From Cryptomeria japonica (taxonomy: Eukaryota > Streptophyta > Pinopsida > Cupressales > Cupressaceae): a stretch of DNA of 64,000 bases. The stretch spans positions 115,045,140-115,109,139 of the forward strand of contig NC_081410.1 in the NCBI RefSeq assembly GCF_030272615.1. Reading direction: 5' to 3'. Under the pieces are notes generated by a model that ran no database searches, was not told the DNA's origin, and saw only the letters and a list, made by a program, of their open reading frames with translations. Position 1 is the first letter of the stretch. Every line of letters begins with the position of its first letter. The position numbers and the translations under genes are program-made. Shown piece by piece: positions 1 through 11,000 of the stretch.

Positions 1-828
1 AGTGAAAAGCTTCAAGGTAGACCTTCAGTAGGTCAGGACCAACACAAGGCCAAAGGGATTTGTAGAACTTGCAAGGGAAACCATCACACCGAGGGGCTTT
101 ATCATCCGCCATAGAAAAAATGGCTTCCTTAAGATCATCAATGATCAATAAGAGATCACAAAAGGTCTGCTGAGACTCGGAAAGCCTTTTTGGAACAACA
201 ACTAAGCAATCTTGCAAATCTTGGGCTCTAGCCAGAGAGTTTCCCTGTGTTGTGAACACCTTCTCATAATGATGGACAAAGGCTTGCAAAATATCAGGCA
301 GCTTGGTGAGAACAACATGCCCTTCTTTGATTTTCTTAATCCCTACAGAGGTATGACACGTACGCAAAGCCACGAAAAATTCTTTGGAGACCCTGTCACC
401 CACCTTGAGCCAATGTAATCTAGCTTTGATTTGAGCTCCTCTGGCAGAGTAGTTATCTGCAACTTGTTTCTGATGACGAAGCTAGTATAATCAAAGTTGC
501 AGGTTAGAATCAAAAGGATTCAAGGCCAGATCTTTTGTGGCAGCACAAAGATCTTTAGTGGTCATGTCAGACGAGCACCTATGGTACATGGCAAGTTGTC
601 TACCATAAATGCGTAGAAACCTCACAGAGCGGGAAATGGCATCATTCCACCACGCAATCCAACTAGTGTGATGATGAGGCCTAGGTTCCAAATTCCAAAC
701 CCTTTGAATGTGGGCCATTGTGGCTTGATGATGCAGGAGAGACATGTTGAGGTAAAACTGCATCTTGGAAGGACGCGGCCTACCTGGCTTCCATTCAATG
801 CTAAACTTTATGGGTATGTGCAAGATAA
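1..828 (-). pseudogene. LINE (non-LTR retrotransposon) ORF2 fragment, linker to start of reverse transcriptase
   Basis: Read on the minus strand, the segment gives recognisable LINE ORF2 protein. It begins just after the endonuclease SDHxPI position (HIPIKFSIEW, near 820) and passes through the usual linker (WNDAISRSVRFLRIYGRQLA). It ends at the left edge in the first reverse transcriptase block (ADDKAPRCDGFPCKFYKSLW, about 115-50), the family's DKAPGPDGF motif. An in-frame TGA at 491-493 and a later frame change show that it is dead. The copy is cut by the window edge on its downstream side and by unrelated sequence near 828 on its upstream side. The LINE assignment is secure; the lineage within plant L1-type elements is not determined. 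Confidence 0.85.
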
Positions 829-875
829 TGAATCACAAATTCGCGGAAGTCTATACGTTGGAAAACGTGCTCCGC

Positions 876-1090
876 AAAACGGGCCCCCATTTTTAAAAAA
901 TGAGGGCCCGTTCTAAAAAATGGGGGGCCCGTTAATGGTTCGACCTCCCGAGCTGAAATGTCACAGGGTGCCGAAGCTAAATAAAACGGGGCCCCATTTT
1001 GAAATTCTATTTTTACCCTTTTTTTGGACAATTTTTCATTTTCACCGTGACAATGAATTGACAATAAGAGATCAAAAACGGGCCCCCGTG
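876..1090. repeat. Left cluster of GGGCCC-type subterminal motifs
   Basis: Five copies of a GC-rich motif stand out in AT-rich DNA: AACGGGCCCCCATTT at about 878, GAGGGCCCGTT at about 902, GGGGGGCCCGTT at about 922, AACGGGGCCCCATTT at about 983 and AACGGGCCCCCGT at about 1077. They occur in both orientations. Matching motifs appear near 10946-11000, so these are read as terminal or subterminal transposase-binding repeats. Confidence 0.7.
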
Positions 1091-2152
1091 CTGTGGTTTC
1101 CACTTCAAGCCTCCACCACTATCCCAGGTACACATTCAGTCATTTATTTTCACATTTCATAATTTTCTTGTATATTTTTCTTGTTTTTTTGTGTATTATT
1201 TAGTTTTTTTTTTATTATTTTAGTTTTTTTTTATAGTAGCATATAAATAAATTATTTTTTATATTTGTAAATTCTTGATTTTGATCTAAAATATTTTTGA
1301 ACAGTTAACCCTAAACCGTAATCAACAAATTTAGAAATCAAAACCAAACCTAGATAATTAACAAAACGAAATCGACACAAACAAAAAAACGAAAATGAAA
1401 TGGAAACAAAAACAAAAACGTTCGAAAATAAAATTGAAATAAAACCGAACATATGTACCTAAATTGTTCTTAATCCTCATTAGGCAATACAAAAGTTACC
1501 ACTAAATTAGTATAACCTTAAAAGTAATTAACATTACTCTTCAAATTTTAGATATCAAAGTTTAGGCTTAGGTTTATGCCATGTCATTGCGTAAAGGTCC
1601 TATTATGGTCCTATTATGTCATGTGATGGTATAAAAGGATCAATTATGGACACAATTTTAGAGCAAAGCTAGATAAGTTACTAAATTTGGAGTTTGGTTT
1701 ACATAGGTTCATAAAGGAAGCTAATATGCCAAATATATAATTCATTAATACAAAATAAAAAATATTCTTGATTTATAATGTTGATTGATAATGAGTTTTC
1801 TAAATGGGGTGCTAATTATATATACATCCGAAAGATTTGAAAAATATAATTCCCAAGAAGTATTTTGAATATCTTTAGAAGTATATTGGTATATCTAGAA
1901 TGTAATTTATATTATAAAAGATTTGATATATGATTTGAAGTTGGTAGATATTTTGAGGAAGATTTATTAGATTATGTTATGATTAAGCTAATATTAGAAG
2001 AATGGTTTTAACAACATCTTTTGGTTTTAAAAGGTGCACAAGGTTTGAAGTTGAAATCATATTCGATTGTATATAATATTAAATTGTTAAGGAGCTATTT
2101 TTTTTTTAAATAGTTAATTTAAGATATTAGTTGAAGCTATTTGAGAACGTGA
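1091..2152. other. AT-rich DNA inside the transposon, no gene seen
   Basis: The stretch is rich in T and A runs with no supported coding sequence on either strand. A short minus-strand ORF near 1252-1452 is low-complexity noise (phenylalanine and serine from T runs). Confidence 0.5.
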
Positions 2153-2400
2153 GATAGTCCTAATGAACACACGAATTAAATTAATGAACCTAGGACAATC
2201 ACAATGAACATATGATAGTCCCAATGAGCCTCAAATGATCCTAATGAATGTAGGGCAGTCTTAATGAACCTAAGAAAGTCCTAATGAGCCTAAGAAAGCC
2301 ATAATGAACTTGGGACAATCCTAATGAACCTAGGATAGTCCTAATGATTATAGGACAATCCTAATGAACCTAGGATAGTGTAAACGAGCCTAGGATAGTG
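2153..2400. repeat. About 20-bp tandem repeat array
   Basis: About a dozen imperfect copies of a unit close to AGTCCTAATGAACCTAGGAT follow one another. The last copies (2305-2400) are the most regular. It lies inside the left half of the transposon, between the subterminal motif cluster and the accessory gene. Confidence 0.8.
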
Positions 2401-4658
2401 TAAGAAAAAATCACTACAAAAAATACCTCAAATGCGTTAAATGAATTTCCCAATAATGCACTCGTGTTTATCTTTTTTTGGTCATTTGGCTACCTTTTTT
2501 TACAACATCTTGGTGTATACGCCCCTTAGAAAACCTTTTCCTCAAAAATTTCTTGGGTCATGAACTCCTCATGTGCACCAAACATAAGTTGCCACTTGGA
2601 AGCTTCTAATGCACACAATCCTTTCAATCAATCTACTCCATTGATCTCTCAAAACAATCTTAGTCTTTAATCCTCTATCCTTCATGACTATAAATAAATC
2701 ATTATATGAGCTATTTTCAAGAACTCTTGTAATGCAATGTTATGTTGCCAATTTAAGCACCTTACATCCTATCTTGGTCACAAATCCATCTTGAAACCAT
2801 CAACCTTTAGCTACAACAAGAGTTTTCTTTCTGAGATACTATTGTCTTTCATCTTTTATACATTATCCTTTAACTCGATCTAAAGGTGGTACTTATGCAT
2901 AGCATAATGGTTTGAAATTCATAGTTTAAGTCCTTTATTGTTTTTTATGCTTGCTTGCATACACATATATTGCTAGAATTTAGCAATTCTTTATAGCTTC
3001 TATTTTAGTTTATTTATGAAAGAGTATAAATGAAGCTATATTTAAAGTCAAAATTGTAAGATCCCCTCAATCATTGAGGTAGAATTCAAAATTGATTTCA
3101 TCTCTAATTATATGAAAAATTTAATTTGTCTGTACATATCAAAATCTTTCAAAATTTTGCATATTAAACAATAAAATATTGTGATGAACAAGTCTCTAGA
3201 GTCTTAAAAACCTTTATTTTCATAAAGTGTCAACACTGCATTTTTTCCCTAAAATATTCTCTTTGATTAATACGAAATTTTAAAATGGTTGCCACTAAAA
3301 GTATTAGGTCAGCGAAAGGAATTGGGATATTTAAAAATAGGCTTGCATCACTTTTTTAGCTTCATTGAGTTGTAGTTTGTTCATTGACTTAATAATTAAG
3401 TGCTTGCAAGTATGATAGTGGACCCCTTTGTGCGTGAGCGCATCCCTAAAGCTTTCAATTATTAAAATAAAAAGCATTACGATGTGATGATTTGAAGGAG
3501 ATGTATCCGTTAAAGAAATATTATGGATGGGTATTAATGAGGATCATATAGTATGTTAGGAATTTTATTTGGAATGTTAGTCAAAATAATATTCTAGTTG
3601 ATAATTATAAATGCATGTGTAAAATATTGTTGAAATTGATTATTTTAAAAGTAAATATTGCAAGGTTAATTTTGTTTTTAATTGTTGGCATGTTGTGTTG
3701 ATTTTTATGTAAGAGTTTCATTTCTTATTCAACTTTGTAAGAGAATTTGTGTATGAATTGATATCTTAAATTTTATAGAAAGATTATATATGAAAACAAA
3801 AGATTGCGGAGTTTTATAATAAATGATTTATAGGAAATAATATTTTTTGAAGGTTTTGTAAATTATAATCTTGTGTAGATTTGATTATGGGAGAAATTTA
3901 ATGGTGAAATATGCTTAACTCTTCAAAAGTTTTGATGTTTTGTCTTTACATGACAACCACTTAGAGTATAATATGTTTTAAGTAGGTCATTTATAGTCAT
4001 GGGAGATTAGTTTTTTTTTAAGATTGTCTAAAGACTAATCAATGTAATATGAATTGATGGCAATTATCTCAAAACTATGTAATTGAATTCTAATAAATTA
4101 TCATGTACACTAAAACACTAGAAATATGGAGCATCCAAACACACACGTGCATTTTTCTAGATTTATTAATATTATTGTGTTGTATCTCATTATAATTTAG
4201 TTTCAAAATAACTTTAAGTTAAAGTTAACAAAATATTATGTTGTCTTAGTAATATTGTTTCCATGCTATATATTCTTACACTAGAAGGAGGATCATCTTA
4301 TTTCTCACTTCTTTATTGATCTTATGTATGAAATATTTTATATTGATTTTAATAGTTGATGCATTTTACAAGAAATGAATTTATTAAATTGAATATATAA
4401 TAGATTTATGATGTTTCATTGAAAGTTTTTATTAAGTTTTGTGCGCAAATTTTATATTTCAAGATTCAATAGTATGTACATGTATTTTTTTTTAAGTTCA
4501 ATATTATATTATATATTTCATGTGTATCTCATTCAACAACATAGAAATGTTACTATTTATAAATGTTTTTTTTTAATTTAGTAAAATAGATTCTTCTTTG
4601 ACATAGAGTTGTATATAATTCATGTATATCTTTATATATGCAGGAGTTCTTTGTTATC
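2401..4658. other. Upstream region of the accessory gene, no coding sequence seen
   Basis: This is 2.2 kb of AT-rich DNA without a supported ORF. Just before the first ATG of the accessory gene a pyrimidine/AT tract ends in ATATGCAG (4636-4643). It looks like a 3' splice site, so an untranslated 5' exon may lie somewhere in this stretch. Confidence 0.4.
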
Positions 4659-6690
4659 ATGGATGTCTTTGACATAGATGAACTATTAGGTGAAAATCCC
4701 CCACCACAACCCCCTCCTCATCCTCCTCCACCTCCACCACCACCACCACCACCACAACAACCCCCTAGATTGGATGAAATTCGTTTAAGAGAACGAATTA
4801 ATGAAAACCTACAAGTGATTGAACAAAACATTGCTGCTATCCAAAATGAGCAAATCACGCCACCCCATCTTGTAGAGTTTGCAAAATCAATGCAAACTGT
4901 TGTCAAGTCAATTAGATCTATTGATTCTCAATTAGATCAATTTCATAGACGATGATAAGAGTTGCGTGATTTTTATGCCGATGGTTTAACTTATAGGCAA
5001 ATCACTGATTTGAAAATAACCAAAGCTCATTTATGTCCATATTTTACCAACCCAAAAACAAGAGAACCAATGCAACCTAACCAGAAAAGAATTTCAATTA
5101 GGTGGTGTGTGCATCCAGAAATGGCTAGATACTTTTGGGATAGATGGTGGATGGTTTTTGATTATCCACCACATCGTAATGATGAGGTCCCTTTTTATTT
5201 TTTGAAGAAATTATACTGTGAGTTTGTAATGAACCAAAAACCAAAATATTTTGACATTAAGTCATTCCAGGGTGTTGGTCGTGGAATGCCACAGCATAGA
5301 TTAGGGGCACGGAGTAATAATCCCCTACCGGATCCACCCATAGTTCCACTTGTTGCTCCATCGATTCCTGCAGATGTCCAAAATACATCATTCATTTCGA
5401 CATTAGATGCTTTGACTTCCCTCACAGGTAACCTGAGTGAGCAAGCTGCTCACATGGTGCTCCTCGAAGGATGCCACATATGTGTTCAAGTTATCATGAG
5501 ACGTGTGTAGGTCCTACTACTGCTGCAGGATCTACTTCAGTTCCAGCTGAGCATGATGCAGCAGATGATAGTATGATGACATCTTATATGGATTTTCTTT
5601 GCTCAGATGTTCATCTTGACCAGGTATAGATATATATACATGTACATGTCAATCTTTTTATACTTCATTAAATATAGGTATAAACTAAGTGCATCTCTTT
5701 TTTTATACAATCTAATACTTCATTAAATAAATTTTGTTTATGTAGATAAGGACTACACCTAATATTAGAGTCAATATTGCATCTACTGGAACACAACTCG
5801 GCACACCTTATGGGGTATAGTATAAATTTCTATCTAGACATTGTACTATCTTTTTAAGTTAATATGTTATCATCGTATACTATATAAATTTTCATGTTGA
5901 TACATTGAGTGCTTCTTTCTCCAGGATTCAGGTCATGAGAGACCCTCTACATCACATCGAGAAGAGGGTCTGACTATTATGACACCATCTATGGTATGTA
6001 TCTTATAATTCTTAAATTAAATATGAACTCTTACAATATTGTAGCTTAACTTGAAATTATTTAGTACACATATATATGTTCACTAAATATGATTTCATTA
6101 AATTATTTAGTACACATATATAAGATACTGCTAGAGGAGATACTGCTAGAGGATCTGATGAGCATATGGTAAGTTTGTAACTTAATTTATGAATTCTACT
6201 ATATTTGATAAATGATTCTTTTAATAGTTAATTTCAAGTAATATTTTAATATTATTTTTTTATTGTACAACATGAGACAGGTGGATCTGGACCACGTCCC
6301 AGGGACAAGAGAGATACTGCTAGAGGATCTGATGAGCATATGGTAAGTTTGTAACTTAATTTACGAATTCTACTATATTTGATAAATGATTCTTTTAATA
6401 GTTAATTTCAAGTAATATTTTAATAGTATTTTTTTATTGTACAGCATGAGACAGGTGGATCTGGACCACATCCCGGGGACAAGAGAGATACTGCTAGAGG
6501 ATCTGATGAGCATATGGTAAGTTTGTAACTTAATTTACGAATTCTACTATATTTGATAAATGATTCTTTTAATAGTTAATTTCAAGTAATATTTTAATAT
6601 TATTTTTTTATTGTACAGCATGAGACAGGTGGATCTGGACCACGTCCCGGGGACAAGAGACCACGAGATGTTATTGATGATAGCACTTAG
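4659..6690 (+). pseudogene. Accessory gene of the DNA transposon (unknown function, multi-exon, partly broken)
   Basis: Not recognised. From ATG 4659 the protein starts MDVFDIDELLGE, then a proline-rich run (residues about 13-38) and a helical stretch to 4952. Two adjacent stops (TGA TAA, 4953-4958) follow, and the same frame continues with an aromatic-rich region (WCVHPEMARYFWDRWWMVFD). A one-base frame change falls between about 5430 and 5460. After it the frame reads to CTTGACCAG at 5623, followed by GT. Downstream exons 5746-5814 and 5925-5993 (69 nt each, GT-AG bounded, phase 0) and 72-nt repeated exons lead to a last exon ending in TAG at 6688-6690. The gene sits tail to tail with the transposase gene, as accessory genes of two-gene DNA transposons often do. 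Splice sites are predicted by eye. The tandem stops could instead mark an unrecognised intron. Confidence 0.55.
6139..6660 (+). repeat. 174-bp tandem repeat x3, each containing exon parts and an intron
   Basis: Units start at 6139, 6313 and 6487 with exact 174-bp spacing. Copies 1 and 2 differ at about five positions, copies 2 and 3 at two. Each unit holds the end of one exon (ending GAGCATATG, then GTAAGT), a 102-nt AT-rich intron, and the start of the next exon (beginning CATGAGACAGG). The exon formed across a unit boundary is 72 nt, phase 0, coding HETGGSGPHPGDKRDTARGS plus DEHM. Acceptors are intact in copies 2 and 3 (TACAG) but mutated in copy 1 (TACAA at 6266-6270). Confidence 0.9.
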
Positions 6691-7400
6691 ATTTTACTGT
6701 TTATTTGGCTTTGATATGTACTTTTTTATGGACTTTACACATTTGTTTACACGTGCACATACTTTATATATATGGATAGTTGCATAATAGGATTAGATCA
6801 TATATATTTTGTGCATACTTTATATATTTTGTGCACATTAGATATTATGTGGAGTGAACATCATGTTACCATCTAGACATATATATGGATTAGATATTAT
6901 ATGGATTATGTGGACTTGAAATTTTACTGTTTATTTGGCTCTGATATGTACTATTTTATGGGCTTTACATATTTGTTTACACGTGCACACACATACTTTA
7001 TATATATGGATAGTTTCATAATAGGATTAGATCATATATATTATGTGCATACTTTATGTGTATTGTGCACATTAGATATTATGTGGACTTGAAATTATGT
7101 GCACATTAGATCATATATATTGACTTGAAATTATGTGGACTTGAAATTATGTGGACTTGAAATTTTGTGCATACTTTATATATTATGTGGACTTGAAATT
7201 ATGTGGACTTGAAATTTTGTGCATACTTTATATATTATGTGGACTTGAAATTATGTGGACTTGAAATTTTGTGCATACTTTATATATTATGTGGACTTGA
7301 AATTTTGTGCATACTTTATATATTATGTGGACTTGAAATTTTATTTATGGAAGTTGTGCTTAAACAACTTTATAGGCATTATGTGGACTTGTAATTTTAT
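6691..7400. repeat. Nested tandem repeats between the two convergent transposon genes
   Basis: A duplication of about 130 bp (about 6684-6812 and 6905-7042, sharing TTTACTGTTTATTTGGCT and ACTTTATATATATGGATAGT) is followed by head-to-tail units made of ATTATGTGGACTTGAAATTT and TGTGCATACTTTATAT from about 7080 to 7400. It fills the spacer downstream of both genes, where both polyadenylation signals would be expected. Confidence 0.8.
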
Positions 7401-7832
7401 TTTTGGAATTTCATTTAAATAGTTCTTGTGATTAGATAAACTAAAGGTGCATACATCATGAACTAAGTATCGAAACATATCTTATAATTATAACATATTC
7501 TAAATTAAAAAGTATCATTTAACAAATATAATGAATAGAACTTGATTAAAACATAATTATCTCATTCATAAATTTGACCAATAGTCTCTCATTCATAAAT
7601 TTGACCAATAGTCTCTCATTTATGTATATTGTACACAAAATGTAATCAAGAAGACATATCTAAAATAAAATAAACAGTCTATTTAAATAACTTTGTTTTC
7701 ATTGATGCCTTCTACTTGTGGTAGACCTGAAACAAAATTTTACTAGATTCATTCTGTTATACCATCTGCATCCTCTCTCTTTTGCAAAGCATCTATAATT
7801 ATCTCGTGCTCTTCCATAGAGAGAGTCCATAA
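7401..7832. other. Spacer 3' of the transposase gene
   Basis: AT-rich, with a short direct repeat near 7565-7620 (CTCATTCATAAATTTGACCA twice). The minus-strand transposase frame continues weakly past its stop to about 7750 (reading LSMEEHEIIIDALQKRED), so the stop at 7833-7835 may itself be a mutation. Confidence 0.4.
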
Positions 7833-10725
7833 TTATTTATTAGCAGGCCTGCCATGATATCTATCCAATTTTATATTAGTTGCCACTACCAAATGCGAGT
7901 AATGTATAATCTTCTTCTCTAATTCATAATCTTCAAATGCGGGCAATCCATTCTTTCTTGTTAGATATTTGTGTAGCCAAGTGCCAACAACAACCACAGA
8001 TCATGTTGGATAGTCATAACCATCATCATCTACCCGAGGAGTAGTTAGCTTATGTTTTGGCTCTACACATCGAGCCAACCAATACTCTATCCCCTCTTCA
8101 TTGTCCTCTAGTGCAACAACAGCATAGACATGTCCTGTGCACAAAACAATTTTATTTTAATATTTAATGAGAAATAAAAAACAAAAATATACACTATAAG
8201 ATTTCATAAATTTATGTACTATTTAATAAATCAAAACAAATTTCAAAAATAATTTTACCTTGTTGTATAAGATCTGAAATGTGATCATAGTCATTTGATG
8301 CAAACATTTGATCAATATCTTCATCAGTTCTTTCATGCGGATAATTTGCATCTATGGGTGTCAATGATCTTTGTTGCCATTCTTCAACCCATTCTTTATT
8401 CTCACAAAATTCCCAATCTCCGGAAACACAAAATTGACAAAAGCAAGCAAGTTGCCTTGTGAATATAGTCCATGTGTTTGAATTAGAACTCTTAAACGAA
8501 TTCCATTTAGCTGATCCAATGATGGTATTACAATCATGCCGAATAGGAATACTATCTTCCTCTATCAACCAAAAGAAATGTCAAATTGCAGAGTTTTCAG
8601 TTGATCCTTTTGACAACTTTGAATTGCACCAATCTACAACTGCACGAGCATCTCTGAATTTCACTGCATCCTCGAATTCCAATTGTTCTCTAGCAAGAGC
8701 TCTTTTTATACAAGCACAGACTCCATCGTGTTCCCCCTTACCATGTCCCACTTCAAAAAAACTCCATAAATGTTGGACATTGGTTATCTTGTGAACTTTG
8801 CATAGCCAATAAAACATTCTTGCATTTTTGAATTGTCCAGTGCAGTTATCTGACCATATCATATGTTGTTTCATGTCAATTTCTCTTTCCTTTAGATTAT
8901 CATAAAATACCTCGAAGCAATGTTGAACAAACTCTGAAGAGTGTAATCGATTATCGCTAACATAGAAATGATACTCCCTCAAAAAAATTATGTTATCTTC
9001 TGTACTGTCATGGTCATGTCTATATATAATGTGCACAAATATGGCCACTTGCACTGAGTTGTAGTATTGTGATTGAGTTTCCTCTTGTGGTTTTAGAGTA
9101 TAATTTTCTGCAAAATCCACAACTGATACTATTGTTCCAACTAGAAATGTGTTCTTGCATATGCGAAACTGTCCATCAAGCCATCGGGCATGTTGGGAAT
9201 GTTTCACATATTTTGGAACAATATGAGTTTTAAACTCACTAATAAATGCATTCACACTATTCTGTTCTGTAATCAATTCTAAACGTTTCCCCATCTTTCC
9301 ATCCTTTAGAGGGTATTCTATATTTTTAAATCTCCTAACATCAACCATTTTTTGTCCAAACTTAGATGAAACATGTTCATGCAAACATTCACCTATCGAA
9401 GAATAGTTTCCACATAAATTGCAAAGGCCATAAATGCATGAACTGGAAAGAAATAATTGTTCATTAGGTGGTTTACAAAATAAACTTCCAATAAAATCTT
9501 TTATAGTTTCAGGTGGAACATAAACACCACAATCCTGCACAAGATCATTACCATGCAACATACAACGTATATATCGAAAAACATCATAATAGTAACGAAA
9601 CTAGACATGAGTTTTACAACAACAAGATATTCTTTGTTTATTGATTTTAACATACCAGGGTTTACATTTTTCAAATGATCTTTGACTAATTCGTAAATTC
9701 ATTAACACAGATTCATCACTAAATTTTTTAAAGAATTCAGTTTGAGTCATGTCAAGAAGATGTTTTGGATGAGGATCATGAATTTTTGATCCCGCCCTTA
9801 ACTTTAAAACATCTCTAGCATTTGATGAAACTCTAGTGTTATCATGCCAAAATTTTGCAATTAATTGTTTAGTTTCATCATTTTATTTCATGTCCGACCT
9901 TTGAAGTCTACCACTAAAACTCCAACAATGGTTTAGTGGATCAATTTCAATTGTGTCTCTTCTTTTGGCCGCTCTTGACAAGGTTCTACGATGTAAGTTC
10001 AAATAGCCACTTATATCACTTAACATTCTTTTACTAACAATCATTTTGTCAACTATAGCAGTCGTTATAACTCTACGTGTTGCATTCTTATCTTTAGATC
10101 GACTTGTTTTTCCTATAGAATCGATGGCACTGGCAACAGTAGATACAACTTGCTTATATGATTCATCTTTTCTTTTTGGTTTTGCATAAATACCTATTTT
10201 TTTCATGACTTTACGCATTTTTAACATTTTTATTAATTGTAGCATTAATTGACAATGGAATCCTAACTTTTTATTATAGAAAAATTGTTTATATAATCTG
10301 TTCGCATGTGTTCTGATTTGTCTCCAAGAAACTAACCCATTAAGATTATCTAGCACATTGCTATCAATAGTACACAAATTACATTCATTTTCTTTCAGAG
10401 AGGGTGGTGTAATATTTTCAATTTTTATTTCTTTTCGTATTGGTGTATGAAATTTATATCCAGCTTCATTTAAATCAGCAATTTGATTGGCATCATAGTC
10501 ATCGGGATTTAAAAACATACCAGGATTCGCATCCACATCAACATTTGCATCAACAATCATACTCGTGTGTGGTTCTACATTTCTTGCATCCATCATGATG
10601 TCTTCAATGGTCTCATCTACAACGAGCACTGAACTAGATGCTTCAAAAGTGTTATTCAATTGTCGTTGTTGTGATCTTCGATCTCTTTGGCGTTTTGCCT
10701 CCTTCTCTCTGTGCTTGAATTTCAT
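7833..10725 (-). pseudogene. DDE-type transposase-like gene of the 10-kb DNA transposon, decayed by stop codons
   Basis: One minus-strand frame runs from ATG 10725 to a GT donor after 8259. Intron 8135-8258 follows, then exon 7833-8134, giving about 922 codons. It is interrupted in frame by TAA 9883-9885, TAG 9601-9603, TGA 8581-8583 and TGA 8001-8003 (where Trp fits), with no frameshift seen. Layout: basic N-terminus (about 1-25), acidic region, Cys-rich segment (ISCCCKTHV near 9620; CIYGLCNLCG near 9430), then three conserved-looking blocks: VVDFAENY (D about 537), WSDNCTGQFKNARMFYWL (D about 626) and FFEVGHGKGEHDG (E about 665 or D about 667). The spacing of 88 and 38 residues suits an RNase H-fold catalytic core. 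The second exon encodes a compact hydrophobic module (HVYAVVALEDNEEGIEYWLA). From memory, similar DFAEN / SDG-QYKN / HGK-DG proteins occur as uncharacterised repeat proteins in other eukaryotes; that was not checked. Superfamily unassigned. Confidence 0.65.
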
Positions 10726-10945
10726 CCACTGTCATTGTCCTCTTTTTTTTCTTTTGACGTTGCTAAGAACCCATTTTTACAAACTCAAAAAATAATATCT
10801 TTTTACTGAGTTCTTCAAAAAATCGTGTAAAAAATATTAAAAAGTACTGCCAAATGATGTAAAAAATCTTTGTCAGTACGGATTTCAATGATAGTGTGGT
10901 AAATTGATGCAATCTATCTTTTTTTTTACAGCAACGATTATTTAG

Positions 10946-11000
10946 AAACGGGGGCCCGTTATTAAATCCAACGGGCAAAAAATGAAATGGGCCCCCGTTA
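10946..11000. repeat. Right cluster of GGGCCC-type subterminal motifs
   Basis: AAACGGGGGCCCGTT, AACGGGC and ATGGGCCCCCGTTA follow within 55 bp, facing the left cluster at 876-1090. The outermost copies read inward as AACGGGCCCCCATTT (left) and AACGGGGGCCCATTT (right), a near-match that could be the core of the terminal inverted repeat. Confidence 0.65.

Larger units (their letters stand above)
876..11000. mobile_element. Two-gene DNA transposon, superfamily unassigned
   Basis: Both ends carry clusters of the same motif, AACGGG followed by runs of C or G built around GGGCCC (left 876-1090, right 10946-11000), and this motif was not noticed elsewhere in the window. Between them lie a minus-strand transposase-like gene (10725 to 7833) and a plus-strand accessory gene (4659-6690) that meet tail to tail. 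No LTR, reverse transcriptase or Helitron Rep/helicase is visible. Exact termini, terminal inverted repeats and target duplication could not be fixed; the limits given are those of the motif clusters. The transposase motifs do not match the plant hAT, Mutator, CACTA or PIF/Harbinger signatures I know. Confidence 0.6.

Noticed and set aside
2407-2420. CACTACAAAAAAT as a CACTA transposon terminal repeat.
   Set aside because: No matching inverted end or CACTA transposase was found. The phrase is AT-rich and likely chance.
4718-4906. Minus-strand glycine-rich ORF.
   Set aside because: It is the complement of the proline run of the accessory gene.
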